A stretch of DNA of 45,537 nt from a virus: positions 1 through 45,537 of IMG/VR virus record IMGVR_UViG_3300045256_000323. The stretch is one strand, 5' to 3'. The notes beneath the pieces are model-generated. The model had not been told where the DNA came from. It made no database searches and worked only from the letters and a program-made list of their open reading frames with translations. A program made the translations under genes and the position numbers. Shown in pieces: positions 1 to 7,114 of the stretch (its first letter is position 1; each line of letters begins with the position of its first letter).

Positions 1-127
1 AGTCGGTCGTCATGACGGCCGACTCCCAGGGGGTGTGGCGATGCGGCGAGCGGAGCAAGTCCCCGCCCAACCGACAAACGCGGGTAGCCATGACGCGGCC
101 GTCAGGGGCGACGGCGTGGGGTTCGGG
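1..127. repeat. terminal direct repeat, left copy
   Basis: These 127 bases are identical to 45411-45537. A third identical copy lies at 43236-43362 inside a paralogous gene. Overlapping contig ends are expected of a circular assembly, and 127 is a common maximum k-mer length for assemblers. The repeat lies inside the coding region of the third MORN-like gene, so it is coding sequence and not a dedicated end structure. Confidence 0.95.
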
Positions 128-139
128 TATAGTGTTCAT
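1..139 (-). CDS. 5' end of third GLHA/MORN-repeat gene (continues across contig join)
   Basis: Read leftward from an ATG at 139-137, this segment encodes the first 46 residues (MNTIPEPHAVAPDGR...). A strong AGGAGGG ribosome site lies at about 147-153. If the contig is closed by overlapping its 127-bp ends, the frame continues into 45410-44692 and gives an intact 285-residue protein with the same N-terminus as its two paralogues (GTG starts at 43374 and 44538). That the join restores a whole gene with a good ribosome site supports circularity. The part present here is only the start of the N-terminal domain. Function is unknown. Confidence 0.8.
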   Translation of the reverse strand, partial: MNTIPEPHAVAPDGRVMATRVCRLGGDLLRSPHRHTPWESAVMTTD

Positions 140-170
140 CTTTTCCCTCCTGCGCCCTAGTTCGGCTTGT

Positions 171-218
171 TGCCGGCCGCGATAGATCGGGCCGCGGCTC
201 CCGGTTCAGTTCAGTTTT
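171..218. repeat. intergenic module copy (GATCGGGCCGCGGCTCCCGG type)
   Basis: This contains GATCGGGCCGCGGCTCCCGG followed by TTCAGTTCAGTTTTGCCGCG. Nearly the same stretch recurs at 475-522, and shorter versions occur at about 43517-43540 and 44669-44692. It lies just downstream of the leftward gene at 230-448. It may be a processing site, terminator or regulatory site; the sequence alone does not decide. Confidence 0.6.
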
Positions 219-229
219 GCCGCGCGGCA

Positions 230-448
230 TTAATGCGGCGGTACGCCGTCACCGGCTCTCCCTGGGGAGTGTACCGCCGCGTCGTGAATTTCCTCGATCC
301 CGCCGTCTGCGAACAACTCGCAGATATGCAGTGAGCGAATGTCGCCCTGCTGATCTTCGAGAAAGCGGCAACACACCCAGCCGCTTTTTTCGTAATCCGG
401 ATGCCGCCCGACGATTTCGACGAGCATCCCTAAACGCGTGTAAATCAT
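230..448 (-). CDS. hypothetical protein, 72 aa
   Basis: This is a small leftward gene of unknown function. The ATG at 448 follows GAGGGCAAGCA, the same ribosome-site context used by the KRPA micropeptide genes at 43487 and 44639. The product begins MIYTRLGMLVEIVGRH and has a mixed composition with two adjacent cysteines (GWVCCRF) and an acidic middle. I see no transmembrane segment or known motif. It lies between the third MORN-like gene (start 139) and the 162-aa gene at 502-990 and is probably co-transcribed with them. The reverse-strand reading is arginine-rich and looks like a shadow. Confidence 0.65.
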   Translation of the reverse strand: MIYTRLGMLVEIVGRHPDYEKSGWVCCRFLEDQQGDIRSLHICELFADGGIEEIHDAAVHSPGRAGDGVPPH

Positions 449-500
449 TGCTTGCCCTCACTGTAGGTTCGCCGCGATCGGGCCGCGGCTCCCGGTCCAG
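446..500. repeat. intergenic module copy with ribosome site
   Basis: Read leftward, the order is CGGGAGCCGCGGCCCGATCG, then CGGCGAACCTACAG, then TGAGGGCAAGCA and the ATG of the 72-aa gene. The same order occurs before the micropeptide genes that start at 43487 and 44639, so the whole leader has been duplicated along the leftward operon. Confidence 0.65.
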
Positions 501-501
501 T

Positions 502-990
502 TCAGTTTTGCCGCGCGGCTTTCAGCGCGGCGCGAAACTCGCGAATGTCTTTCCCGGCCCAGGCCCTGGCCAGGGCCATTTCGGCTGGCGTCAGTGATTC
601 AAACTCCTTCAGTTTGCGGCTGGCGGCCTCGTCGCCCTCGAAGACGGCGACTGTGGGGATAAAGCGCTTGCGGCCGTAAGGGCCGTCATAGACGGCGGCC
701 CACTTGAGGTAGACCCCGGAGACTTGCGGGCGGTCGCCAGCGTCAAAGGCTCGCATGGCCGCGAGCTGTTCGGCCGTTGGTTCCGTGGCCGCATCAATCA
801 CTGGCGTCAGCCGGCTTTTGCCGCGCCGGCCAGTGCCGGTATGGTGCGCCTCGGTGGGCCGCATCACCGCCACGGCCGCAGCGGCGCTCACCTTGAACCG
901 CCTGGCCCAGCGGCCGATCGTTACCATGCCGCGCGACTCGGCCTCTACCATGTTGTTTGAGCGGCCGGCCGCGTAGTCGAAACCTGCCAT
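502..990 (-). CDS. hypothetical protein, 162 aa
   Basis: This is a leftward gene. I chose the ATG at 990 (MAGFDYAAGRSNNMVEAES) because AGGGGGGC lies just upstream. A TTG at 1014 overlapping the stop of the preceding gene would add eight residues. A basic middle (residues about 30-60, RRFKVSAAAAVAVMRP...GRRGKSR) precedes a more conserved-looking half containing GVYLKWAAVYDGPYGRKRFIPTVAVFEG and a helical tail. The short helix-turn-like stretch IGRWARRFKVSAAAAVAVM could be a DNA-binding element, but this is a guess. It is probably in one transcript with the 71-aa gene upstream and the 72-aa gene downstream. I do not recognise the family. Confidence 0.75.
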   Translation of the reverse strand: MAGFDYAAGRSNNMVEAESRGMVTIGRWARRFKVSAAAAVAVMRPTEAHHTGTGRRGKSRLTPVIDAATEPTAEQLAAMRAFDAGDRPQVSGVYLKWAAVYDGPYGRKRFIPTVAVFEGDEAASRKLKEFESLTPAEMALARAWAGKDIREFRAALKAARQN

Positions 991-1010
991 TGTTCGCCCC
1001 CCTAGGATGG

Positions 1011-1226
1011 TCAATCGTACAGAAAATCGCCGACTTCAGCGGCGGCGATAGCCTGGTCGAGTAGCCGGTCGAATCGGGCGGCCGTGGCCGGGTAAATCCC
1101 GCGCACACTGACCACACTCCGGAAGTTCCGGCGCGACATAGCCACGACCCCTTCATCTTTAAGCCGGCTTACAGCGGCTTTCACGTTTTCGACCATCATC
1201 GCCAGTTGTTCGTCCCACTCCAGCAT
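1011..1226 (-). CDS. hypothetical protein, 71 aa
   Basis: This is a small leftward gene, MLEWDEQLAMMVENVKAAVS..., with a clear AGGGGGAA ribosome site before its ATG at 1226. The product is mostly helical by composition and contains a predicted turn of basic residues (MSRRNFRSVVSVRGIYP). Its stop (TGA 1013-1011) overlaps a possible TTG start of the next gene, which suggests coupling. It resembles small phage proteins that might bind DNA or a partner protein, but no named motif is visible. The repeated hairpins at 1244-1342 lie just upstream. Confidence 0.7.
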   Translation of the reverse strand: MLEWDEQLAMMVENVKAAVSRLKDEGVVAMSRRNFRSVVSVRGIYPATAARFDRLLDQAIAAAEVGDFLYD

Positions 1227-1243
1227 GGCTTCCCCCTGGTTAG

Positions 1244-1342
1244 TTCAGGCGCCCTGGTTCGGCCAGGGCGGCCGGCCGCGCGGGTCTGGGCGCGGCTCCC
1301 GGTTCAGGCGACCAGGTTCAGGCGCCCTGGTTCGACCAGGGC
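1244..1342. repeat. pair of direct repeats, each a GCCCTGG/CCAGGGC hairpin
   Basis: TTCAGGCGCCCTGGTTCG occurs at 1244-1261 and 1317-1334. Each copy folds as a 7-bp stem GCCCTGG...CCAGGGC with a five-base loop (stems 1251-1257/1263-1269 and 1324-1330/1336-1342). They sit between the leftward genes ending at 1380 and starting at 1226. They could be operators, RNA processing hairpins or weak terminators; no T-run follows. Confidence 0.7.
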
Positions 1343-1379
1343 AACCGGCCGCGATGGCCGGCGCCACGGCTCCCCTTTG

Positions 1380-1565
1380 TTATTTCGCGCCGCCCGGCGG
1401 TACGGGTGTGCGGACCACAATAGTACATCTCCATTCGGGCAAAATGTTGCCCCAACCGCCCATGCGGCTAAAGCGGCATCCATTCACGACACGTTTGTAC
1501 TCCGCCGGTATGGCATTCCAAGTCTCCTCGTGTAGCCATAGTCGGGGCGGCAGCTTCTTTTTCAC
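1380..1565 (-). CDS. hypothetical protein, 61 aa
   Basis: This is the first gene of the leftward arm after the divergent control region. The GTG at 1565 is preceded by AGAAGGGC. The product (MKKKLPPRLWLHEETWNAIP...) is basic at its N-terminus, rich in Trp and Arg, and ends in GGAK before TAA. Codon usage looks natural, unlike the proline-rich overlapping frames of the region. Being first after the control region it could be an early takeover or regulatory protein, but no motif supports a specific role. Confidence 0.6.
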   Translation of the reverse strand: MKKKLPPRLWLHEETWNAIPAEYKRVVNGCRFSRMGGWGNILPEWRCTIVVRTPVPPGGAK

Positions 1566-1814
1566 GGCATGCCCTTCTGGTTGAAGTTGCGGGCGAGTCT
1601 GTATGTAAATCCGCGAAGCGCCAACTTTTCGCCCGCCGGGCAGTTTGCCCGCCCTTTCGCGCGTTTTTTTTTTGCTTTGGCGTGGCGTTGGGGCGGCTTT
1701 CGGGCTGTTTTTGGGCCGCTTTGGGGCGGCTTCCGGCCCGCCCAGGCCAACCGCACCCCCCCCTCGCGTGCGTGGGCGTGCGGGAGGGGCTTATCCTGGC
1801 CGGACTCCCGAAAA

Positions 1815-1841
1815 AATATACCACAAAGCGAGTTACGGCAA
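1815..1841 (-). promoter_or_regulatory. possible leftward promoter for the 1565 gene
   Basis: Read leftward, TTGCCG (1841-1836) is followed after 15 bp by TATATT (1820-1815). The -10 is good and this is the only AT-rich patch in the region, but the spacer is short and the -35 imperfect, so the assignment is tentative. Confidence 0.3.
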
Positions 1842-1855
1842 GTGTTGGGGGGCAG

Positions 1856-1894
1856 TGGGCGCAGCGCCCAGAGGGGTCTGGGCGCAGCGCCCAG
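1856..1894. repeat. dispersed palindrome, two adjacent copies
   Basis: TGGGCGCAGCGCCCA at 1856-1870 and CTGGGCGCAGCGCCCAG at 1878-1894. Each is a near-perfect inverted repeat around a central A. This is the only place where two copies lie side by side. Confidence 0.9.
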
Positions 1895-2054
1895 AGGGTG
1901 GTGGGGGGTGGTTGGTGGTTTTGGTTGGCTGGGTGAGAGTGGAGGTGAGAGGCCTGGCGGTCTTGTGTTGGGGGGGGTCGGTGGGATAGGGTATGTGGGG
2001 CTTGGTGGCCGGTGGTGAGTGATTTGGGTGGAGCGGAAGGCGAAGGCGTCGCCC

Positions 2055-2170
2055 GCGGGGGATGCGGGGGATTGCGGGGGATCGTACGACGAGGCCGGTG
2101 CTGGCGCGCACACGGGCGTGCGTCCCGCGGGAGGAGCTGAAACATCCCCCGCATCCCCCGCATCACCCGC
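2055..2170. repeat. inverted repeat of GCGGGGGAT units
   Basis: Three GCGGGGGAT-like units at 2055-2081 are matched in reverse complement by CATCCCCCGCATCCCCCGCA at the start of 2143-2170. The loop is about 61 bp. The G-runs could also form quadruplexes in the top strand. The position between divergent arms suits an origin, operator or packaging element, but this is inference. Confidence 0.75.
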
Positions 2171-2217
2171 AGTGACACCAGCCAGGTTCCAGATGGATTT
2201 CTGTTGGGGGTGTAGGG

Positions 2218-2667
2218 ATGAGCGAGGAAGGGGCGACGGGCCGGTTTGGGGATGGGAAGTGCAAGCGGTGCAAGCAGGCGCGAATGAACCGGGAGGGGGG
2301 GTTGTGTGTGAGGTGCTGGCGGGCGGAGCACCCATATTACCGCCAGCCGCGGATACCGCAATTACTGAAGGACTTACGTTACGTGTACAAGGACGTTCGG
2401 GAGGCGGAGAGGGAGACGGCGGCGGTAAAGAGCCTGCGGGCGGCGTTGGAGCAATCGCCGATGAAGGTGCTGGAGTTGCTGGAGCGGGAGGAGGTGCGGT
2501 ATCGGGAGCGGGTACAAGAGGCGTGGGCGAAGAGCGATCTGAAGGAGGCGGAGGCGAAGGCGGCGGCGGAGCCGGCGAGTCGAGAGGCGGCGGGGGAGGA
2601 ATTGCTGCCGGAAGAGCCGGTGCAGGAATTGATCCGGGAGTTGCTTGATCGGGTGAGGGGGAAATAG
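2218..2667 (+). CDS. zinc-ribbon and helical protein, possible terminase small subunit
   Basis: 149 aa and first gene of the rightward arm. It has an N-terminal CKRC...CVRC pair (residues about 15-33) consistent with a zinc ribbon, then a long charged helical segment (residues 45-148) rich in Glu, Arg and Ala that is likely coiled-coil. It ends 27 bp before the next small gene and two genes before the large terminase, the usual place for a small terminase subunit that recognises the packaging site. No helix-turn-helix is obvious, so that role rests on position only. It could equally be a transcription factor for the arm. Confidence 0.65.
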   Translation: MSEEGATGRFGDGKCKRCKQARMNREGGLCVRCWRAEHPYYRQPRIPQLLKDLRYVYKDVREAERETAAVKSLRAALEQSPMKVLELLEREEVRYRERVQEAWAKSDLKEAEAKAAAEPASREAAGEELLPEEPVQELIRELLDRVRGK

Positions 2668-2694
2668 GGGATTGGGGGTTAGAGGGGAGGGAAG

Positions 2695-2886
2695 ATGGCT
2701 GATCCGGTGTTGATGCAGACGGGGTGTGAGGGGGGGGAGATGCTGCGGGTGGATGGGCTGGCGGGCAAGAAGGTTCGGATTCTGATGGCGCATGGGATGG
2801 ATCTAGCGGCGTCGGTGATCCTGGACCGGGAGCGGGCGCAGTTGCTGTTGATGGCTCTGGTCGAGTTTCTGAAGGGCGATGGATGA
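2695..2886 (+). CDS. hypothetical protein, 63 aa
   Basis: A small gene with GGGAGGGAAG before ATG 2695. Its TGA overlaps the ATG of the terminase gene (ATGA at 2883-2886), a sign of translational coupling. The product runs MADPVLMQTGCEGGEMLRVD... and ends with a helical segment. It resembles short host-like proteins of the form 'xGKKVRILMA...L.ALVEFL', with no catalytic motif. The coupling suggests it assists terminase or is produced in fixed ratio to it. Confidence 0.7.
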   Translation: MADPVLMQTGCEGGEMLRVDGLAGKKVRILMAHGMDLAASVILDRERAQLLLMALVEFLKGDG

Positions 2887-4739
2887 ATTTGTTTGAGGAA
2901 GTGCCGACTGATCTGGCCGCCAACCTGGAATGGCGGCAACGAATCCACTTCGAGTGCCAGCGTAAGTCGGGTCGGTTCCGGAAGGCGGTTCTTTGGGCCT
3001 GTGAGGAGGACCCGCTGTTCTGGATCAACGGGTTCGTGTTCCAGTACAACCCGCTGCTGCGCGGGTCGGAAGCGGGTCCGTTCATCCTTTGGGAGTCGCA
3101 ACGGCGAGCGTTGAAGGATGAGCCGGGCATTTTTGACGCGATGAACAAGGGGTATGACCTGACGGTGCAGAAGTCGCGTGAGGAAGGGGGCTCGTACCTG
3201 GTGCTGTTGGCGTTCATGCACCGGTGGCGGTTCCGGCGTCGGCAGAAGTTTCTGTGCATCAGCCACAAAGAGGAGTTGGTGGAGAATCCGGGCGATCACG
3301 ACGCGTTATTCACGAAGGTGGAGTACGTGCTGGAGAATCTGCCCAAGTGGATGCGTGGCGGGTGGGAGAAGGACAACTTCGACACGCGGCGGAAGCGGTT
3401 TTTCTTCTGCCCGGAGTCACGGGGGGTGTGGACCGGTCTGGCGACGACGAAGAAAGTGACGATTGGGGGCCGGTACGCGGCGGTGATGCTGGACGAGTTC
3501 GCTCACATTGAGTTTGGGTCGGCGATTCGGCACCGGACGGCAGCGACGACCCGGTGCCGCATCTTTGTATCGACGCATGCTGGGGCCGGGACGGAGTTCA
3601 ACCTGCTGTGCGAGAATCCTCGGATCGCGAAGGTGGTGCTGCACTGGACGGATCATCCGCGGAAGCGGGCGGGTCTTTATCGGCTGGGCGAGGGCGGCCA
3701 GGTGGAGGTGCTGGACAAGCAGTACCAGTTCCCGCCGGATTACCGGTTTGTGACAAGTGGGGAGCCAACTGGGGGCCATATGCCGGGCGTGCGGAGCCCG
3801 TTCTATGACCTCGAATGCGAGCGGATCGGCGACCCGGCGGCCGTGGCGGAGGAGCTGGACATCAACCCCTCGGGGTCGGTAAAGCAGGCGTTCGACCCGG
3901 TTCTGATCGGCCAGTTGATGCTGCGAACGGATGATCCGTGGTGGCGTGGGGATATCGCGTTCGACCCGGAAACGGGCGTGCCGCAGGGGTTGGTCGAACA
4001 GCCGCAGGGGCGAATCAAGCTGTGGGGCGTCAAGCCGACGCATAAGGGCTTGATTCCGGGGGGGGTGTACGCCGGCGGGTGCGACATTTCCCAGGGGACT
4101 GGGGCCACGCCGTCGAGCCTGTCGATCGGGGACGTGGACCGTCGGCAAAAGGTGCTGGAACTATGCCGTTCGGACCTCGACCCTCGCGAGTTCGCGGCGT
4201 TGGTCGTCGCCATTTGCCGGGCGTTTGCGACGGTTGACGGAACGCCGGCGTTGTTGTGTTTCGAGTCGGCCGGCTCGGTGGGCGGGGCATTCGAGAAGCG
4301 TTGCATCGAGCTGCGATTTTTTCGCCTATGGGAGCGGGCGACCTCAACCAAGTTCCTATCAACTAGCGGCGTGCGACGTTACGGCTGGATGCCGACGGGG
4401 AACGAAAAGGATCTGCTGCTGTTGGAGTATCATCTAGCGTTGAAACGGCGGGAGTATTACAATCCTTCCAAGTCGGCGCTGAAGCAGTGCTTGAACTTCC
4501 GCGTGAACAAGAGGGGCCGGATCGAGCATCCGAGGGAGGTGCCGGCTCCGGAGGGGTACGAAAGCCGGTTTGTGCATGGGGACATTGTGATGGCGGATGC
4601 GCTGTTGTGTAAGATGTTCACGCACGTGGGGGGCGCGGCCGAGCCGCTGCGTGAGACGGCGCCGGTGAACGAGTGCGACCCAATGGATTTGAACTGGCGA
4701 CGGCGGTACGCCGAGCTCCAGGAAGTCGATGCGGACTAA
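2883..4739 (+). CDS. terL: large terminase subunit (DNA-packaging ATPase and nuclease)
   Basis: 618 aa. The N-terminal ATPase shows a deviant Walker A SREEGGS (about residues 98-104), Walker B AAVMLDEFAH (about 199-208, D204/E205) and a coupling motif STHAGAGTEF (230-239). The C-terminal RNase H-like nuclease has acidic residues in YAGGCDISQGTG (D401), LLCFESAGS (E461) and HGDIVMADALL (D567, D572). The enzyme pumps DNA into the prohead and cuts concatemers. The start is fixed by the ATGA overlap with the previous gene. Length is typical of phage terminases. The Walker A departs from GxxGxGKS, as many terminases do. Confidence 0.93.
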   Translation: MNLFEEVPTDLAANLEWRQRIHFECQRKSGRFRKAVLWACEEDPLFWINGFVFQYNPLLRGSEAGPFILWESQRRALKDEPGIFDAMNKGYDLTVQKSREEGGSYLVLLAFMHRWRFRRRQKFLCISHKEELVENPGDHDALFTKVEYVLENLPKWMRGGWEKDNFDTRRKRFFFCPESRGVWTGLATTKKVTIGGRYAAVMLDEFAHIEFGSAIRHRTAATTRCRIFVSTHAGAGTEFNLLCENPRIAKVVLHWTDHPRKRAGLYRLGEGGQVEVLDKQYQFPPDYRFVTSGEPTGGHMPGVRSPFYDLECERIGDPAAVAEELDINPSGSVKQAFDPVLIGQLMLRTDDPWWRGDIAFDPETGVPQGLVEQPQGRIKLWGVKPTHKGLIPGGVYAGGCDISQGTGATPSSLSIGDVDRRQKVLELCRSDLDPREFAALVVAICRAFATVDGTPALLCFESAGSVGGAFEKRCIELRFFRLWERATSTKFLSTSGVRRYGWMPTGNEKDLLLLEYHLALKRREYYNPSKSALKQCLNFRVNKRGRIEHPREVPAPEGYESRFVHGDIVMADALLCKMFTHVGGAAEPLRETAPVNECDPMDLNWRRRYAELQEVDAD

Positions 4740-4745
4740 CAGTCG

Positions 4746-4760
4746 TGGGCGCAGCGCCCA
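4746..4760. repeat. dispersed palindrome copy
   Basis: TGGGCGCAGCGCCCA begins six bases after the terminase stop codon, in the 56-bp gap before the portal gene. Confidence 0.9.
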
Positions 4761-4795
4761 GATGACCCTGAAGGACCGGGGGGCCTGAGCGAAGG

Positions 4796-6538
4796 ATGCC
4801 GAAGATCGACTACCAGCGGCTCGTCGAAGGCGTCCGCTCGGCGCGTCTGGTCGGCAGAGCGGATCGGGAATACCGCCTTCGGGCAATCCAGCGATTCCGC
4901 GGCCTCGATTCTCCCGTGAACCTCATCGAACAATACGTTCGCATCGTCACCCGGGCGCTGGTCGCCAAAGAGCCGCGCATTCATCTTTCGAGCTTCAACC
5001 CGGCGTACACGTCGCAGGCGCACACGGCCCAGGCCTGGTACAACCAGGAAGTTCAGAAGCAAGAGCTAGCCCGCGTCTTTCAGCGGTGCGTGTACGACGC
5101 CTTCATCAAGCTTGGCGTTTGCAAGGTGGCGCTGGCCACGCCCGGGGATCTTGCGACGCGGGGTTATGCGGCCGAGATTGCGGAGCCGCTGTGCTCCTAC
5201 GTCAGCTTCGATGACTTCGTTTACGACTCACGAACGACGGACCTGTACACGGGGACGTTCGTCGGCCACCGCTTCCGGCTGCCGCTGGAAGTGGTTCGCA
5301 ACATGAAGATGTACGGGCCTGATCGCAAGACGCTCCAACCGGCGACGGACGGCCGATTCAATCAGGAAGGCGACTTGCGAGCCTCGGCCCTGCAACTGGA
5401 GCCCTACTACAAGGACTTCGAGGACTGGGTGGAACTGTGGGAACTGTACCTTCCGAGGCATGGGGTTGTCGTCACCCTCGCCGATGAGCAGCTGGCGGGC
5501 GTGAGCCTGGGCGGCAGCGGCGATCCGCTTCGAGTGCAGAAGTGGCTTGGGCCGGCATGCGGTCCCTACGTCTATTGGCGGTTCAACCCGGTCCCCGATC
5601 AGGCGCTCCCCAACGGAACCCTCACGTCGTTGTTGATCCTGGACGAAGACCTCAACGAGCTTTACCGCAAGCTCATTCGCCAGGCCAAGCGGCAGAAGTC
5701 GAACACGCTCGTGGACGCCAACAACGACAAGGACAACAAAACGTACAAGGCCGCGCAGGATGGCGACCTGGTTCCCGTCGGCAACCCGGCCGCATTCAGC
5801 CAGGTCGAGCGTGGCGGCCCGAACAAGATCAACAACGCCTTCGCGATGGAACTTCGTGACATCTTCAACCGGCTGGGCGGCAACCTCGAAACGCTCGGCG
5901 GCGTGTCGCCGCAGGCGAAGACGCTCGGCCAGGAACGGTTGCTCAATCAGAATTCGAGCGCGACGTTGGCGGATATGCAAAACGAGGTGAACTCGAGCGC
6001 GGCGAAGGTGTGCCGCAACATGCTTTGGTACTACTGGTATCACCCCACCAAAGCGATGCAGAGCAGCTACACCGTGCCGGGCACGCCGATCTCGGCGCCG
6101 CTCACACTCTCGGCCCAACAACGGCATTCGATCAGGTTTGAAGACCTCGACTTGAAGCTGGACCCGTACTCGATGCCGTACCGCGATCCGGCCCAGATTC
6201 TCGACACGCTGGTAACGGCGATCGTGCAAGTGTTCCTGCCGATGGGGCCGATGCTGAGGCAGGCCGGGGTGACGATCGACCTGGAGCGGCTGGCCCAAAT
6301 GTTCGGCGAGCTTCAGGATATGCCGGAGTTCGCCGAGATTCTCCAGACGGCCGGCCCGTCGATCACGGGGAGCCAGGACGACTTCGACCAGGCGCCCGGG
6401 CCTGGCGGGGCGAGACAGAGCGAGCGAATCAATCGCAGCGAGGCCACGCAGCCGGGCCAGGACGGCGCGATTCGGCAGGCGCTCCTCGGACAAGACGCCG
6501 GCGGGGCGCAGAGCTACAGTGCAGGAGCAATGGCATGA
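4796..6538 (+). CDS. portal protein
   Basis: 580 aa, directly after terminase. It begins MPKIDYQRLVEGVRSARLVG, followed by a region (SPVNLIEQYVRIVTRALVAKEP) typical of portal N-termini, a central wing/stem-like stretch (YVYWRFNPVPDQALPNGTL, then ELYRKLIRQAKRQKSNTL), and SSATLADMQNEVNSSAAKVC. The portal forms the dodecameric channel for DNA entry and exit and docks terminase. The C-terminal 60 residues are Gln/Gly/Ala rich. The stop overlaps the next start (ATGA at 6535). Assignment rests on position, length and these features; no catalytic signature is expected. Confidence 0.82.
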   Translation: MPKIDYQRLVEGVRSARLVGRADREYRLRAIQRFRGLDSPVNLIEQYVRIVTRALVAKEPRIHLSSFNPAYTSQAHTAQAWYNQEVQKQELARVFQRCVYDAFIKLGVCKVALATPGDLATRGYAAEIAEPLCSYVSFDDFVYDSRTTDLYTGTFVGHRFRLPLEVVRNMKMYGPDRKTLQPATDGRFNQEGDLRASALQLEPYYKDFEDWVELWELYLPRHGVVVTLADEQLAGVSLGGSGDPLRVQKWLGPACGPYVYWRFNPVPDQALPNGTLTSLLILDEDLNELYRKLIRQAKRQKSNTLVDANNDKDNKTYKAAQDGDLVPVGNPAAFSQVERGGPNKINNAFAMELRDIFNRLGGNLETLGGVSPQAKTLGQERLLNQNSSATLADMQNEVNSSAAKVCRNMLWYYWYHPTKAMQSSYTVPGTPISAPLTLSAQQRHSIRFEDLDLKLDPYSMPYRDPAQILDTLVTAIVQVFLPMGPMLRQAGVTIDLERLAQMFGELQDMPEFAEILQTAGPSITGSQDDFDQAPGPGGARQSERINRSEATQPGQDGAIRQALLGQDAGGAQSYSAGAMA

Positions 6539-6879
6539 AAATGTACGACGGCATGAAGCTGGACGGCGAGAAGTGGGTATTTCTGCTCGACGGCAAAGAG
6601 GTCACGGAAGAGGAGTACCGTCGCCGCTATCCGTTGCCTGAGTCTCGGCCCGGGGATATAGTGGGCGGAACGCCGACTCGCGGTTGGCCGATCCGATCGA
6701 CGGCGCTCGCTGTTCATCCGGAGCAGGTGGACGAGGCGAACGCTCGCAACAAGCAGGCCGGCATTAATGTCCGATATGAACCGGGAACCGGGGTGGCGAT
6801 CATTCCCGACCGGCAGGAGCGCCGCAAGCTCCTCAAGGAAGAACGAGTCGTGGACCGCGACAGTTATACCGGCTATTGA
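6535..6879 (+). CDS. conserved phage protein next to portal, 114 aa
   Basis: Coupled to the portal by an ATGA overlap. The product contains DGKEVTEEEYRRRYP near the N-terminus and GWPIRSTALAVHPEQVDEAN in the middle, then GVAIIPDRQERRKLLKEE. Small proteins with a comparable HPEQV.EA...G segment and a terminal Arg/Lys-rich stretch are common beside portals in short-tailed phages, but I cannot name the family with certainty. It could be a minor head component or a chaperone of portal assembly. No membrane segment is seen. Confidence 0.7.
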   Translation: MKMYDGMKLDGEKWVFLLDGKEVTEEEYRRRYPLPESRPGDIVGGTPTRGWPIRSTALAVHPEQVDEANARNKQAGINVRYEPGTGVAIIPDRQERRKLLKEERVVDRDSYTGY

Positions 6880-6907
6880 CGTGGGCGCGGCCGAGTGAGA
6901 CGGACGC

Positions 6908-7114
6908 ATGGATCGCGCACAAAGGCTTCTTGGTTGCCTTCGCGTGCGGCAGGTGTACAACCGCGAGGTCGCCGAGTTCTTCGCCGACCGGCTCAGGGAG
7001 CCGGAGCTGCCTGAGAAATTCGCCGAGATTTGCCGGCGCGAGCTGGACAGTCTCGATGTCCAGGCCTGGTGGCTGGAGGGGGCAATCCTCGAACTGACAC
7101 GGAGGTTAGAGTGA
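6908..7114 (+). CDS. hypothetical helical protein, 68 aa
   Basis: MDRAQRLLGCLRVRQVYN... is an entirely helical, charged product with ELPEKFAEICRRELDSLDVQ and a Trp pair (AWWLEGAI). Its TGA overlaps the GTG start of the next gene (GTGA at 7111), so the two are probably coupled. The ribosome site is weak. A competing frame starting with TTG at 6876 reads as arginine/serine-rich noise and is rejected. Unknown function; perhaps a small scaffold or connector component. Confidence 0.65.
   Translation: MDRAQRLLGCLRVRQVYNREVAEFFADRLREPELPEKFAEICRRELDSLDVQAWWLEGAILELTRRLE

Larger units (their letters stand above)
1566..2217. other. divergent non-coding control region, 652 bp
   Basis: No convincing gene lies here; the long frames are low-complexity proline or glycine readings. 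It separates the leftward arm (first gene at 1565) from the rightward arm (first gene at 2218). Contents: a CGGGCA/TGCCCG hairpin (1637-1651) followed by T10 (1664-1673); an AT-rich patch (1811-1820) that could hold a leftward -10; two copies of the dispersed palindrome (1856-1870, 1878-1894); a very G-rich top strand (about 1895-2035); and an inverted repeat of GCGGGGGAT units (2055-2081/2143-2170). It is a candidate for promoters and perhaps an origin or packaging start. Confidence 0.7.

Noticed and set aside
1251-1342. tRNA T-arm-like CCTGGTTCGACCAGG
   Set aside because: The loop is only five bases and no acceptor, D or anticodon arms flank it; no tRNA gene was found in the window.
1562-3268. 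Long leftward open frame (about 568 residues) across the control region and first rightward genes
   Set aside because: Proline/serine-rich low complexity, no ribosome site, opposite to terminase and clearly a by-product of GC-rich codon structure.
6876-7097. TTG-started frame overlapping the 68-aa gene
   Set aside because: Arginine/serine-rich composition and no ribosome site; the 68-aa frame is coupled to its downstream neighbour.
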